Source of the DNA: Streptomyces sp. PTY087I2
GTDB lineage: Bacteria > Actinomycetota > Actinomycetes > Streptomycetales > Streptomycetaceae
Length of the DNA stretch: 64,000 nucleotides
NCBI RefSeq assembly: GCF_001687325.1
Contig: NZ_LZRD01000009.1
Span: 1 to 64,000, forward strand
Direction: 5' to 3'
Positions within the stretch are counted from its first letter, which is position 1; each line of letters begins with the position of its first letter. The notes under the pieces are model-generated. The model searched no databases. It saw only the letters and a list, made by a program, of their open reading frames with translations, and was not told the DNA's origin. Shown one piece after another: positions 9,361 to 17,759 of this stretch. The position numbers were made by a program, and so were the translations under genes.

Positions 9361-9408
9361 GGCCTCCGCCCGGTGCGCTGTGGTGGCCTCCGCCCGGTGC
9401 GCTGTGGT
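9361..9408. repeat. Perfect 24-bp tandem duplication in the cobN-cobG intergenic region
   Basis: GGCCTCCGCCCGGTGCGCTG followed by TGGT is present twice head-to-tail (9361-9384 and 9385-9408). It lies between the cobN riboswitch leader and the divergent cobG start. No function is evident; it may be a replication-slippage product that changes promoter spacing. Confidence 0.8.
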
Positions 9409-9508
9409 TCCTGTCGCGAGGCGGGCCGTTCCCCCCGTGACCCGCTGTCCCGCAGGTCACAGCCGCGGGCCCACCGCCGGGACCGGCCCGGTCGGTATGC
9501 TCGCCGCC

Positions 9509-10795
9509 ATGCCCGATTCCGCCCCCTCGCCCCTTTCCGCGGGCGGCCCAGCCCTCCGCGGCGGCGGCGACGCCTGCCCGGGGACGCTGCGGCTGCACCG
9601 GGCCGACGACGGTGCGCTGGCCCGGGTCCGGGTGCCCGGCGGGGTGCTGAGCGCGGACCGGGCGGACGCGCTGCTCACGGCGGCCGGGCGGTTCGGGGAC
9701 GGTGAGCTGCATCTCACCTCGCGGGGCAACGTCCAGCTGCGCGGCCTCGACGCGGCGTGCGCGGGCGCTCTCGCCGAGCTGCTCACCGCCGCCGGGCTGC
9801 TGCCGTCCGCCGCGCACGAGCGGGCCCGCAACATCGTGGCCTCGCCGCTCGCCGGGCTGGACGGTTCGCCCGCGCTCGGCCATCGGCTGGCCGAACTGGA
9901 CGGCCTGGTCTGCGGATCGGCCGCCGCCGCCTCGCTCTCCGGCCGCTTCCTGTTCGCCCTGGACGACGGCCGCGGTGACGTGGACGCGCTGGGCGCGGAT
10001 GTGACCCTGATCGCGGCGGGCGACAGCTGCCTCCTGCGGATCGGGGCCGAGGACGAGGTGTTCCGGGTGCCGGGCGGGGAAGGCCCGCGCGCCGCGCTCC
10101 TGGCCGCCGAGGCGTTCCTCCGCGCCGCCCGGGACTCCGGCGCGTGGCGCGTGAAGGACCTGCCCGACGGCGTACGGGCCGGAGTGCGCGCCGACGTACG
10201 GGCCGAGCTGGTCCGGACCGTCGGGGCGGCGGCCGGTCCGGCCATGCGCCGGCCCCGGCCGCGTACGGCGACTCCCCCCGCCCCGGGACCGTACGGCTCC
10301 ACGAACGCGATCGGCGTCGACGTACCCCTGGGGCGGCTCACCCTTGCCCAGTGGCGGCTGCTCACCGAAACGGCCCGGCGGTACGGGAACGAGCTGCGGC
10401 TCACCCCGTGGCGCGGGATCGTCGTCCCCGGGCCCTTCGCGCGCGACGAGGCGGCGGAGGCACTCCGCACGCTGGGCGCGGCCGGGCTGATCATCGCCCC
10501 CGACTCCCCGTGGACCGGCGTCGGCGCGTGCATCGGCCACCCCGGCTGCGCGAAGTCGCTGTCCGACGTGCGGGCCGAAGCGGGGACCGCCGTCGGGCCG
10601 GTCGGGCGGCTCCCTGTGTACTGGTCCGGGTGCGAACGCCGCTGCGGCCACCCCCACGGGGAGTGGATCGACGTGGTCGTCACGCCCGACGGGCACCGGA
10701 TCTCGCATGTGCGGGGCGAACGCCGGGACCCCCAGGCGACGGTCCGGAACGGCCCGGCGGCACTCGCGGCGGCGGTGGCCGCGGCCCGCGCCTGA
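9509..10795 (+). CDS. cobG: Precorrin-3B synthase-like CobG, nitrite/sulfite reductase family (428 aa)
   Basis: CobG is an oxygen-dependent monooxygenase of the aerobic cobalamin pathway that hydroxylates and lactonises precorrin-3A. The protein shows two ferredoxin-like repeats (LHLTSRGNVQLRGL and LRLTPWRGIVVPG) and a cysteine set typical of sirohaem/4Fe-4S nitrite-sulfite reductase enzymes (CIGHPGCAKS...YWSGCERRCGHP). Length is normal for the family. I place the start at ATG 9509; an in-frame ATG at 9497 overlaps a good -10 hexamer (TATGCT), suggesting a nearly leaderless transcript. It is divergent from cobN and is the first gene of the cobG-cobH-cobIJ run. Confidence 0.88.
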   Translation: MPDSAPSPLSAGGPALRGGGDACPGTLRLHRADDGALARVRVPGGVLSADRADALLTAAGRFGDGELHLTSRGNVQLRGLDAACAGALAELLTAAGLLPSAAHERARNIVASPLAGLDGSPALGHRLAELDGLVCGSAAAASLSGRFLFALDDGRGDVDALGADVTLIAAGDSCLLRIGAEDEVFRVPGGEGPRAALLAAEAFLRAARDSGAWRVKDLPDGVRAGVRADVRAELVRTVGAAAGPAMRRPRPRTATPPAPGPYGSTNAIGVDVPLGRLTLAQWRLLTETARRYGNELRLTPWRGIVVPGPFARDEAAEALRTLGAAGLIIAPDSPWTGVGACIGHPGCAKSLSDVRAEAGTAVGPVGRLPVYWSGCERRCGHPHGEWIDVVVTPDGHRISHVRGERRDPQATVRNGPAALAAAVAAARA

Positions 10796-10837
10796 GCACG
10801 CCCCCCACCACCAACGGCAGAAGAAAGCGACAGCACA

Positions 10838-11464
10838 GTGCACCAGTACGAGAAGGACGGACCGGCGATCTACCGCCAGTCCTTCGCCACCATCCGCGCG
10901 GAGGCGGATCTCGCCGGGCTGCCCGCCGATGTCAGCCAGGTCGCCGTCCGGATGATCCACGCCTGCGGCATGGTCGACCTCGTAACGGACCTCGCCTTCT
11001 CGCCGAACGCCGTGGCCGACGCCCGCGCCGCCCTGCGCGCCGGCGCACCGATCCTCTGCGACGTGGCGATGGTGGCCAGCGGGGTCACCCGCAAGCGGCT
11101 GCCCGCGGACAACGACGTGGTGTGCACGCTGTCCGACCCGTCCGTGCCCGGGCTGGCCGCGAAGATGGGGACGACGCGGAGCGCGGCGGCGCTGGAGCTG
11201 TGGCGGGACCGGATGGAAGGGGCGGTGGTCGCGGTCGGCAACGCCCCGACGGCCCTGTTCCGGCTGCTGGAAATGATAGAGGAGGGCGCCCCACGCCCGG
11301 CCGCCGTGATCGGCGTCCCGGTCGGCTTCGTCGGCGCGATGGAGTCCAAGGAGGCCCTGGCCGCGCACCCGTCGGGCCTGGAGCACCTGATCGTCCGCGG
11401 CCGGCGCGGCGGCAGCGCGATAGCGGCGGCGGCGCTCAACGCCATCGCGAGCGAGGAAGAGTAG
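10838..11464 (+). CDS. cobH: Precorrin-8X methylmutase CobH (208 aa)
   Basis: CobH moves the C-11 methyl of precorrin-8X to C-12, giving hydrogenobyrinic acid. The family signature [10 protein letters not shown] carries the catalytic histidine (His41 here). The conserved segments [30 protein letters not shown] and [14 protein letters not shown] are all present at the usual length of about 210 residues. The start is GTG 10838, 42 nt after cobG, with only a weak AAAG-type ribosome site. The stop TAG shares one base with the GTG start of cobIJ, so the two are probably translationally coupled. Confidence 0.95.
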   Translation: MHQYEKDGPAIYRQSFATIRAEADLAGLPADVSQVAVRMIHACGMVDLVTDLAFSPNAVADARAALRAGAPILCDVAMVASGVTRKRLPADNDVVCTLSDPSVPGLAAKMGTTRSAAALELWRDRMEGAVVAVGNAPTALFRLLEMIEEGAPRPAAVIGVPVGFVGAMESKEALAAHPSGLEHLIVRGRRGGSAIAAAALNAIASEEE

Positions 11465-12993
11465 TGAACTCTCCAGTGACTTCCCCGGTGAAGGACGCCG
11501 GCACCGGCCGCCTCTACGGCGTCGGGCTCGGCCCCGGCGACCCGAACCTCATGACCCTGCGGGCCGTCCAGGCCATCGGCGAGGCGGACGTGATCGCGTA
11601 CCACAGCGCCCGGCACGGCCGCTCGATCGCCCGCTCCATCGCCGCCGCGCACCTGCGGCCCGACCACATCGAGGAGGCCCTGGTCTACCCCGTCACGACG
11701 GAGACCACGGACCATCCGGGCGGCTACCGGGGCGCGTTGGAGGAGTTCTACGAGAAGGCCGCGGCCCGGCTCGCGGCGCATCTGGACGCGGGGCGGACGG
11801 TGGCGGTCCTCGCCGAGGGCGACCCGATGTTCTACGGCTCGTACATGCACATGCACAAGCGGCTGGCCGACCGGTACGCCACCGAGGTCATCCCGGGCGT
11901 CACGTCGGTGAGCGCGGCGGCGGCCCGCCTGGGCACGCCCCTCGTGGAGGGCGAGGAGATCCTCACGATCCTGCCCGGCACGCTGCCCGAGGAGGAGCTG
12001 ACGGCCCGTCTCGCCGCCACCGACACGGCGGTCGTGATGAAGCTGGGGCGTACGTTCCCGGCGGTGCGCGGCGCGTTCGAGGCGTCGGGCCGGCTGGCGG
12101 AGGCACGGTACGTGGAGCGGGCCACGATGGCCGGGGAGCGTACGGGCGAACTGGCGGACATCGACCCGGAGTCGGTGCCGTACTTCTCGGTGGCGGTGCT
12201 GCCGAGCCGGGTCGACGCGCCGCGCCCCACGCCTTCGGCCTCCGGCGAAGTGGTCGTGGTCGGCACCGGCCCGGCGGGCCCGCTGTGGCTGACGCCGGAG
12301 ACGCGGGGCGCGCTGGCGGCGGCGGACGCGGTGGTCGGCTACACCACCTACCTGGACCGCGTCCCGGTCCGCCCCGGCCAGGCGCGGCACGGCTCGGACA
12401 ACAAGGTGGAGTCGGAGCGGGCGGAGTTCGCGCTGGACCTGGCCCGGCGGGGCCACCGCGTCGCGGTCGTCTCGGGCGGCGACCCCGGGGTCTTCGCGAT
12501 GGCGACGGCGGTGCTGGAGGTGGCCTCGCAGGAGGAGTACGCGGAGATTCCCGTACGGGTCCTGCCCGGGGTCACCGCGGCCAACGCGGCGGCGGCGCGC
12601 GCCGGCGCACCGCTCGGCCACGACTACGCCACGATCTCCCTCTCGGACCGGCTCAAGCCGTGGGAGGTCATCGCGGAACGCCTGCGCGCGGCGGCCTCGG
12701 CGGACCTGGTGCTGGCGTTGTACAACCCGGGCTCCAAGTCCCGTACGTGGCAGGTCGGCAAGGCCCGTGATCTGCTTCTGGAGCACCGCTCTCCGGACAC
12801 GCCGGTGGTGCTGGCGAGGGACGTCGGCGGCGCGACGGAGTCCGTCCGTACGGTGCGGCTGGCCGATCTCGACCCGGCGGAGGTGGACATGCGGACGCTG
12901 CTGATCGTGGGCTCGTCGCAGACGCGGTGGGTGAAGCGGGGCGAGGACGGCAGGTCCATCGTGTGGACACCGCGTCGCTACCCGGAGGCGTAG
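11464..12993 (+). CDS. cobIJ: Fused precorrin-2 C20-methyltransferase / precorrin-3B C17-methyltransferase (509 aa)
   Basis: Two tetrapyrrole methylase domains sit in tandem. The N-terminal half (LYGVGLGPGDPNLMTLRAVQ; VLAEGDPMFYGSYMHMHKRL) is CobI-type, adding a methyl at C-20. The C-terminal half, from about residue 260 (VVVVGTGPAGPLWLTPETR; VVSGGDPGVFAMATAVLEV; YNPGSKSRTWQVGKA), is CobJ-type, carrying out C-17 methylation and ring contraction. S-adenosylmethionine is the donor in both. The fusion is common in actinobacteria. The start GTG 11464 overlaps the cobH stop (TAGTG). A convergent terminator hairpin follows before cobK. Confidence 0.94.
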   Translation: MNSPVTSPVKDAGTGRLYGVGLGPGDPNLMTLRAVQAIGEADVIAYHSARHGRSIARSIAAAHLRPDHIEEALVYPVTTETTDHPGGYRGALEEFYEKAAARLAAHLDAGRTVAVLAEGDPMFYGSYMHMHKRLADRYATEVIPGVTSVSAAAARLGTPLVEGEEILTILPGTLPEEELTARLAATDTAVVMKLGRTFPAVRGAFEASGRLAEARYVERATMAGERTGELADIDPESVPYFSVAVLPSRVDAPRPTPSASGEVVVVGTGPAGPLWLTPETRGALAAADAVVGYTTYLDRVPVRPGQARHGSDNKVESERAEFALDLARRGHRVAVVSGGDPGVFAMATAVLEVASQEEYAEIPVRVLPGVTAANAAAARAGAPLGHDYATISLSDRLKPWEVIAERLRAAASADLVLALYNPGSKSRTWQVGKARDLLLEHRSPDTPVVLARDVGGATESVRTVRLADLDPAEVDMRTLLIVGSSQTRWVKRGEDGRSIVWTPRRYPEA

Positions 12994-13033
12994 AGCTTCC
13001 GGGACCGCTAGCTGGAGCCACGGAGGCGACGCC

Positions 13034-13067
13034 CGGCGGGCCGCTCCCAGGAGGCGCTGGCCCGCCG
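13034..13067. terminator. Bidirectional hairpin between cobIJ and cobK
   Basis: CGGCGGGCC (13035-13043) pairs with GGCCCGCCG (13059-13067), extended by further G-C pairs. It lies between two convergent genes; there is no U-tract, as is usual in Streptomyces. Confidence 0.65.
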
Positions 13068-13096
13068 GCCGGAAGCGCAGAGCTCCCGGGCACCCG

Positions 13097-13873
13097 CTAC
13101 CCGGAGGCGTGGAGGCGGCGTACCCAGCGCGCGGCCTCGTCGGGCGTACGGGCCACCGGCACCCCTTCCGGCACCGGTGGCCGCCGCACCACGACGACGG
13201 GAATCCCGGCCTCGCGGGCAGCGGTGAGCTTGGGGGCGGTGGCGTCCCCGCCGCTGTCCTTGGTGACGAGGACGTCGATGCGGTGGCGCCGGATGATCTC
13301 CCGCTCCCCGTCGAGGCCGAACGGCCCCCGGTCGAGGAGGATTTCCATCCGGGCCGGGCAGGGCGGCTCCGGCGCGTCGACGGACCGTACGAGGAACCAC
13401 AGCGCGTCCAGGTCCGCCCCCGCGAAGGCGGCGAGTCCCATCCGCCCGGTGGTGAGGAAGACCCGCTCGCCGAGCGCGGGCAGCAGCCCGGCGGCCTCGG
13501 CGAGCGATCCGGCGGAGTGCCAGCGGTCACCGTCCTGGGCCACCCAGCCGGGCCGGCGGAGGGCGAGGAGGGGAACATGGGCCAGGGCGGCGGCCTCGGC
13601 GGCGTTCCGGCTCATGGCGGCGGCGAAGGGGTGGGTGGCGTCGACGAGGGCGTCCACGTCGTGCTCACGTACCCAGGCGGCGAGCCCCTCGGGTCCTCCG
13701 AACCCACCGACGCGGACCTCGCCCGGCGGCAGCCGGGGGGCGGCGACGCGACCGGCGAGCGAGGTGGTGACCCGGACTCCCCGGTCACCGGCAAGGCTCT
13801 CGGCCAGCCGGCGCGCCTCGGTCGTACCCCCCAGAACAAGAACATGCACGGCAGACGCGGGCATCGCAGGCAT
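13097..13873 (-). CDS. cobK: Precorrin-6A reductase CobK/CbiJ (258 aa)
   Basis: This is an NADPH-dependent reductase of the macrocycle double bond (precorrin-6A to 6B). The N-terminal VLVLGGTTEARRLAESL is the family's dinucleotide-binding opening. The segments VDATHPFAAAMSRNA, LRRPGW, VFLTTGRMGL and VTKDSGGDATAPKL are characteristic of CobK. Length is normal. The start, ATG 13873, is 17 bp from the start of the divergent cbiD, so both genes share one short regulatory interval. An alternative start is ATG 13864. Confidence 0.93.
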   Translation of the reverse strand: MPAMPASAVHVLVLGGTTEARRLAESLAGDRGVRVTTSLAGRVAAPRLPPGEVRVGGFGGPEGLAAWVREHDVDALVDATHPFAAAMSRNAAEAAALAHVPLLALRRPGWVAQDGDRWHSAGSLAEAAGLLPALGERVFLTTGRMGLAAFAGADLDALWFLVRSVDAPEPPCPARMEILLDRGPFGLDGEREIIRRHRIDVLVTKDSGGDATAPKLTAAREAGIPVVVVRRPPVPEGVPVARTPDEAARWVRRLHASG

Positions 13874-13890
13874 CGGAACGGACTCTTCTC

Positions 13891-15000
13891 ATGAACGCTG
13901 AGGCGCAGGGCGGTCGCAGTGCACAACTCAAGCACACCGGTCTGCGCCCCGGCTGGACGACCGGCGCCTGCGCGACGGCGGCGACGACGGCCGCGTACAC
14001 GGCGCTGCTGACCGGCGACTTCCCGGACCCGGTGTCCATCACGCTGCCGAAGGGCCAGACACCGGCGTTCGCGCTGGCGGTGGAGGAGCTGACGGCACAG
14101 GGGGCGTGCGCCGGGGTGGTGAAGGACGCGGGCGACGACCCGGACGTGACGCACGGGGCGCTCGTGCGGTCGACCGTACGGAAGCTGCCGCCCGGCTCCG
14201 GCGTGGTGTTCCGGGCCGGCCCGGGCGTGGGTACGGTGACGCTCCCCGGTCTGCCGCTGGACGTCGGGGAGCCCGCGGTGAACCCGGTGCCGCGCCGGCT
14301 GATGCGGGAGCACGTGGAGCGGGTGGCGGCGGAGCACGGTGCGGCGGGCGACGTGGAGATCACGGTGTCGGTCGACCACGGCGAGGAGATCGCCCGCTCG
14401 ACGTGGAACGGCCGCCTGGGCATCCTGGGCGGGCTGTCGATCCTCGGCACGACGGGCGTGGTCGTCCCCTACTCCTGCTCGGCCTGGATCGACTCGATCC
14501 GCCGGGGCGTGGACGTGGCGCGGGCGGCGGGCCTGACGCATGTGGCGGGCTGCACGGGTTCGACGTCGGAGAAGACGATGGTCGCGGAGTACGGCCTGCC
14601 GGACATAGCCCTCCTGGACATGGGCGACTTCGCGGGCGCGGTCCTCAAATACGTACGCCGCCACCCGGTCGACCGCCTCACGATCTGCGGCGGTTTCGCC
14701 AAGCTCTCCAAGCTCGCGGCGGGCCATCTGGACCTCCACTCGGCCCGCTCCCAGGTGAACAAGCCGTTCCTGGCCGACCTGGCCCGGACGGGCGGCGCGA
14801 CCGAGGCCCTGGCCTCCCGGATCGCCACCGCCAACACGGGCCTGGAGGCCCTGCGCCTGTGCGAGGCGGCGGGCGTCCCCCTGGGCGACCTGGTCGCGGC
14901 CCGCGCCCGGGACGAGGCCCTGTCCGTGCTGCGGGGCGCGCCGGTCGCGGTGGACGTGCTGTGCATCGACCGGGCGGGAGCGGTGGTGGGGCGGGGTTAG
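13891..15000 (+). CDS. cbiD: Cobalt-precorrin-5B C1-methyltransferase CbiD (369 aa)
   Basis: CbiD is the C-1 methylating enzyme best known from the anaerobic (early cobalt) pathway. Visible family blocks are RPGWTTGACATAATTAAYTAL near the N-terminus, GVGTVTLPGLPLDVGEPAVN, GRLGILGGLSILGTTGVVVP and GCTGSTSEKTMV, plus a C-terminal VDVLCIDRAG. Length fits the family. It sits beside genes typical of the aerobic pathway (cobG, cobN), so this organism seems to mix the two gene sets or to use CbiD in place of CobF. A GGAACGGA ribosome site precedes ATG 13891. Confidence 0.92.
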   Translation: MNAEAQGGRSAQLKHTGLRPGWTTGACATAATTAAYTALLTGDFPDPVSITLPKGQTPAFALAVEELTAQGACAGVVKDAGDDPDVTHGALVRSTVRKLPPGSGVVFRAGPGVGTVTLPGLPLDVGEPAVNPVPRRLMREHVERVAAEHGAAGDVEITVSVDHGEEIARSTWNGRLGILGGLSILGTTGVVVPYSCSAWIDSIRRGVDVARAAGLTHVAGCTGSTSEKTMVAEYGLPDIALLDMGDFAGAVLKYVRRHPVDRLTICGGFAKLSKLAAGHLDLHSARSQVNKPFLADLARTGGATEALASRIATANTGLEALRLCEAAGVPLGDLVAARARDEALSVLRGAPVAVDVLCIDRAGAVVGRG

Positions 15001-15019
15001 AGCGTGTCCGCCCTGAGGG

Positions 15020-15048
15020 CTTGAGTCTCCCGCAGGGGGAGACCCAAG
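15020..15048 (+). promoter_or_regulatory. MerR-type operator/promoter
   Basis: An inverted repeat, CTTGAGTCTCCC with GGGGGAGACCCAAG, overlaps a -35 like TTGAGT (15021-15026) and a -10 like AAGGAT (15046-15051). The 19-bp spacer is the long spacing typical of MerR-controlled promoters. The regulator starts 7 bp downstream, so autoregulation is expected. Confidence 0.8.
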
Positions 15049-15057
15049 GATGGGGGC

Positions 15058-15993
15058 ATGGAAGGCGACACGCTTCACTCGATCGGCGAGCTCGCTCGGC
15101 GGACCGGTCTCACGGTCAAGACCATCCGGTTCTACTCCGATCGCGGCATCGTGACGCCGACGGACCGCAGCCCGGCCGGCTACCGCCTGTACAGCACCGA
15201 CGCCGTCGCACGCCTGGGCCTCGTACGCACGCTGCGCGAACTGGGCCTGGACCTCCCCACGATCCGCAGGGTCGTGGACCGGGAGCTCTCACTCCCCGAG
15301 GTCGCCGCGGCGCACGCCGAGGCGCTGGCCGTGCAGATCCGCGTCCTGCGCCTGCGGCGCGCGGTGCTGACCGCGGTGGCCGAGCGCGGGTCCACACCGG
15401 AGGAGACGGAACTCATGCACCGGCTGGCCCAGCTCTCCGAGGACGAGCGCCGACGTCTGATCGGCGATTTCCTCGACGCCGTCTTCGGCGGCCTCGACGC
15501 GGCTCCCGCGTTCGCGGCCGCCATGCGCTCGATGACCCCCGAACTGCCCGACAACCCCGAGGCCGAGCAGGTCCGGGCGTGGGTGGAGCTGGCCGAGCTG
15601 TCCCAGGATCCGGATTTCCGCGCGGGCGTGCGGCGGCTGGCCGAGGACCACGCGGCCGAGCAGGCCGGGAGCGGCACGGTGGGCCCGCGCCGCGACCTCG
15701 CCGCGATCGTCCATGACCAGGTCGCCCCGGCCCTGGCCGCCGGTATCGACCCGGTCGCACCCCACGCCGAACCGATCGTCGCGGTGCTCACAGCGCACTA
15801 CGCGCACCTGCTCGGCCGCCCCGACGACACCGGGCTCCGCCACCAACTGGCGACGCGGCTCGAGAACATGAACGACCCCCGCAGAGAGCGCTACGGCCGG
15901 TTGCTCGCGGTGGTGAACGGCTGGCCGGCCCCTGAGAGCCTGGCCCCGGAGTTCGACTGGTCCGTCCGGGCCCTGCGAGCCCGGGCGGAGTGA
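15058..15993 (+). CDS. MerR-family transcriptional regulator (311 aa)
   Basis: The N-terminal winged helix-turn-helix is clear (SIGELARRTGLTVKTIRFYSD, then YRLYSTDAVARL). A linker helix with a VQIRVLRLRRAVL coiled-coil segment is followed by a long C-terminal domain of about 200 residues rich in acidic helices. That domain resembles the TipAL/multidrug-type effector-binding regions seen in Streptomyces MerR proteins. No cysteine metal site is present, so a small-molecule ligand is more likely than a metal. It sits directly behind its own palindromic operator. A target gene is not obvious; the next gene is a broken VOC fragment, which might be what it once controlled. Confidence 0.88.
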   Translation: MEGDTLHSIGELARRTGLTVKTIRFYSDRGIVTPTDRSPAGYRLYSTDAVARLGLVRTLRELGLDLPTIRRVVDRELSLPEVAAAHAEALAVQIRVLRLRRAVLTAVAERGSTPEETELMHRLAQLSEDERRRLIGDFLDAVFGGLDAAPAFAAAMRSMTPELPDNPEAEQVRAWVELAELSQDPDFRAGVRRLAEDHAAEQAGSGTVGPRRDLAAIVHDQVAPALAAGIDPVAPHAEPIVAVLTAHYAHLLGRPDDTGLRHQLATRLENMNDPRRERYGRLLAVVNGWPAPESLAPEFDWSVRALRARAE

Positions 15994-16228
15994 CGACGGT
16001 GCGGCACTGAAGCTCATCCCGAGGTCGGCCCTGCCGACGACCCTGCCGGGCGAGGAACCACCCGCGCTCCCGGCTCCGGTGGCGTACATCGTAACGGTGC
16101 GCGACCTGGCCCCGGCCCGGGACCTGCTCCACCGCAACGACGTCCCGGTACGGGAAACACCGTCCGGCGACCTCTTCGTACCGGCGAGGGCGCCACTGGG
16201 CACGGCGGTCGTCTTCCGCGCGGGGTAA
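15992..16228 (+). pseudogene. 3' fragment of a VOC/glyoxalase-like protein
   Basis: Reading from about 16013 to the TAA at 16226-16228 gives LIPRSALPTTLPGEEPPALP, then VAYIVTVRDLAPARDLLHRN and FVPARAPLGTAVVFRAG. This looks like the C-terminal end of a glyoxalase-like domain protein. There is no start codon or N-terminal half, since the frame runs back into the MerR gene. It is probably a deletion remnant. Confidence 0.5.
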
Positions 16229-16238
16229 GACGCCCCGC

Positions 16239-16853
16239 TCAACCACCGCTGAGGGGCAAGCCCCAGCCGGAATCGTGCAGGGCCCGCCGCTCCAGATGGC
16301 CGAGCAGATGACCGGCCGCGCGCCCGACGGTGCCCTCGGGTGCCCCGACCGCGACCAGAGCGGCAACGATCCGCTCCCGGACCACCTCACCCGACCACTC
16401 TCCACTCAGGAGAGGCAGAAGCAACAGGAAGCGACCGGAGACGTCCCCGACACCGTCGGCCGGAGGCTCGGGGCAGTCGGCGACCCGAATCAGCTCACGC
16501 CAAGAAAGCCCCGAGACCGGGCCCGAGCTCAAGCCCGCGCCCGTGCCCGGAGCGCCGGGGAGGTAGTCGACCCCGAACTCGTCGACCAGATTGCGGTAGA
16601 CGACGACAACACCGAGAACAGGGTGCCCGTCCGGTACCAAGACGCGGAACACCGGCCACTGTTCGGGATCGAAGAGCACCTCGGCGAGGGCGTCGGCATC
16701 GGCCCCGTCCCCACCGAACCACTCGGGAACGGCCCGCTCGACACACGTCCCGTCACCGCACATGGCCAACAGATGGCTGGCCCAGAAGCCACGCCGCCCC
16801 ACGAGCGACTCCCCCGCCACGACCGGCCCGTGGCCGTACCCCTCGATCAGCAC
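16239..16853 (-). CDS. Hypothetical protein (204 aa)
   Basis: An intact minus-strand frame starts at GTG 16853 and has Streptomyces-like codon use. It encodes a mixed alpha/beta protein beginning MLIEGYGHGPVVAGESLVGR and containing VLFDPEQWPVFRVLVPDG and VVVYRNLVDEFGVDYLP. The sequence contains no membrane segment or signal peptide. I do not recognise the family; the pattern suggests a small cytoplasmic protein of the kind often found in Streptomyces accessory regions. It is flanked by gene fragments on both sides. Confidence 0.6.
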   Translation of the reverse strand: MLIEGYGHGPVVAGESLVGRRGFWASHLLAMCGDGTCVERAVPEWFGGDGADADALAEVLFDPEQWPVFRVLVPDGHPVLGVVVVYRNLVDEFGVDYLPGAPGTGAGLSSGPVSGLSWRELIRVADCPEPPADGVGDVSGRFLLLLPLLSGEWSGEVVRERIVAALVAVGAPEGTVGRAAGHLLGHLERRALHDSGWGLPLSGG

Positions 16854-16911
16854 CCGTGGATTCTGTCAGCGGCCACTAACACGGCCGGCTCCGAAACCAG
16901 CGGTTCATGCA

Positions 16912-17203
16912 TCACGCGAGCCTTCGACCGTCATGGGTACGCACGCGGGGCGCACCGTCCAGCAGGGCATCGGTGACCCGAACCGCATAGACCTCGGCCA
17001 TGCGGCTGGTCACCTCGTCCGGGGTCAGCCATTCAACTGCCGATGCCTCGTCCGTCAGTTGCTCGTGACCGCCTTCGATGCGACAGCGGAAGACCAGGGC
17101 GACGATGCCTCGGGAGGTGTTCTTGTAGACGCCGGTCAGCCGGTCCACCTGGACCTTGACGCCGGTCTCCTCGTAGACCTCGCGCCGGACGCCGTCCTCG
17201 GGG
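16912..17203 (-). pseudogene. N-terminally truncated Nudix hydrolase
   Basis: The minus-strand frame reads PEDGVRREVYEETGVKVQVD, the second half of a Nudix box (REVxEExGV). It continues through LTGVYKNTSRGIVALVFRCR and DEASAVEWLTPDEV to a stop at 16912. The GX5E half of the Nudix box and everything before it are absent. The break at about 17200 abuts the equally truncated radical SAM fragment on the other strand. An internal ATG could give 78 residues, but that product would not be a working hydrolase. Confidence 0.75.
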
Positions 17204-17204
17204 G

Positions 17205-17759
17205 CTCGGCGAGTTCGACGCGCTCACCCGGAAGCCGGGGGCGTTCAAGCTGGTCGAGAAGGGGCTCGTCGCGACACACGGGGCGGGCATCGCACTGGAG
17301 CTGGCGCTGATCATCACCCGACTCAACGCCCATGAGCTGGACGCCATGCGCGCCCTCGCCAAGCGGTATGGGGCAGGCCGCCAGGAGTACGGCACGATCT
17401 CCCCCACCTACACCGGCACCCCCGAACCGCTGGCCGCGCAGGCCCCCGGCTTCCTGGACAAGACCAGCGTCTTCAAGGGCTGCCCCGCCGGCCGCGCCTT
17501 CTTCCACGTCGACCCGCACGGCCTGGCGACCATGTGCAAAGTCGGCCGCGAGCACCCCATCGACCTCATGACCGAGGTCCTGGACGGACTCCTCCGTCTG
17601 CCCGGCATCGCCGATGCCCAGATGCTTCGCACCGGCGGCTGCGGCGACTGTCAGCTCTCCGGCACCTGCCGGGTCTGCCGACCGCTCGCCAAGGCCTACC
17701 AGGAGGCGAAGGCACCACTGAACACCTACTGCCAACACGGAAGCGAGGAAGCGTCATGA
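17205..17759 (+). pseudogene. 3' half of a radical SAM/SPASM peptide maturase
   Basis: From about 17205 the frame reads LGEFDALTRKPGAFKLVEKG, GIALELALIITRLNAHELDA and QEYGTISPTYTGTPEP. A SPASM-type cysteine-rich tail follows (CPAGRAFFHVDPHGLATMC, then CGDCQLSGTCRVC and a final C). This is the C-terminal half of a radical SAM enzyme that modifies peptides. The N-terminal barrel with the CxxxCxxC cluster motif is missing. An internal ATG (17346) would give 137 residues. The stop overlaps the ATG of the peptide gene that follows (ATGA), the tight coupling expected of a RiPP maturase and precursor. Confidence 0.75.

Noticed and set aside
17346..17759. A complete short functional radical SAM enzyme
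   Set aside because: The CxxxCxxC motif and barrel are missing and similarity extends upstream of the ATG to the break point, so it is a truncated gene.
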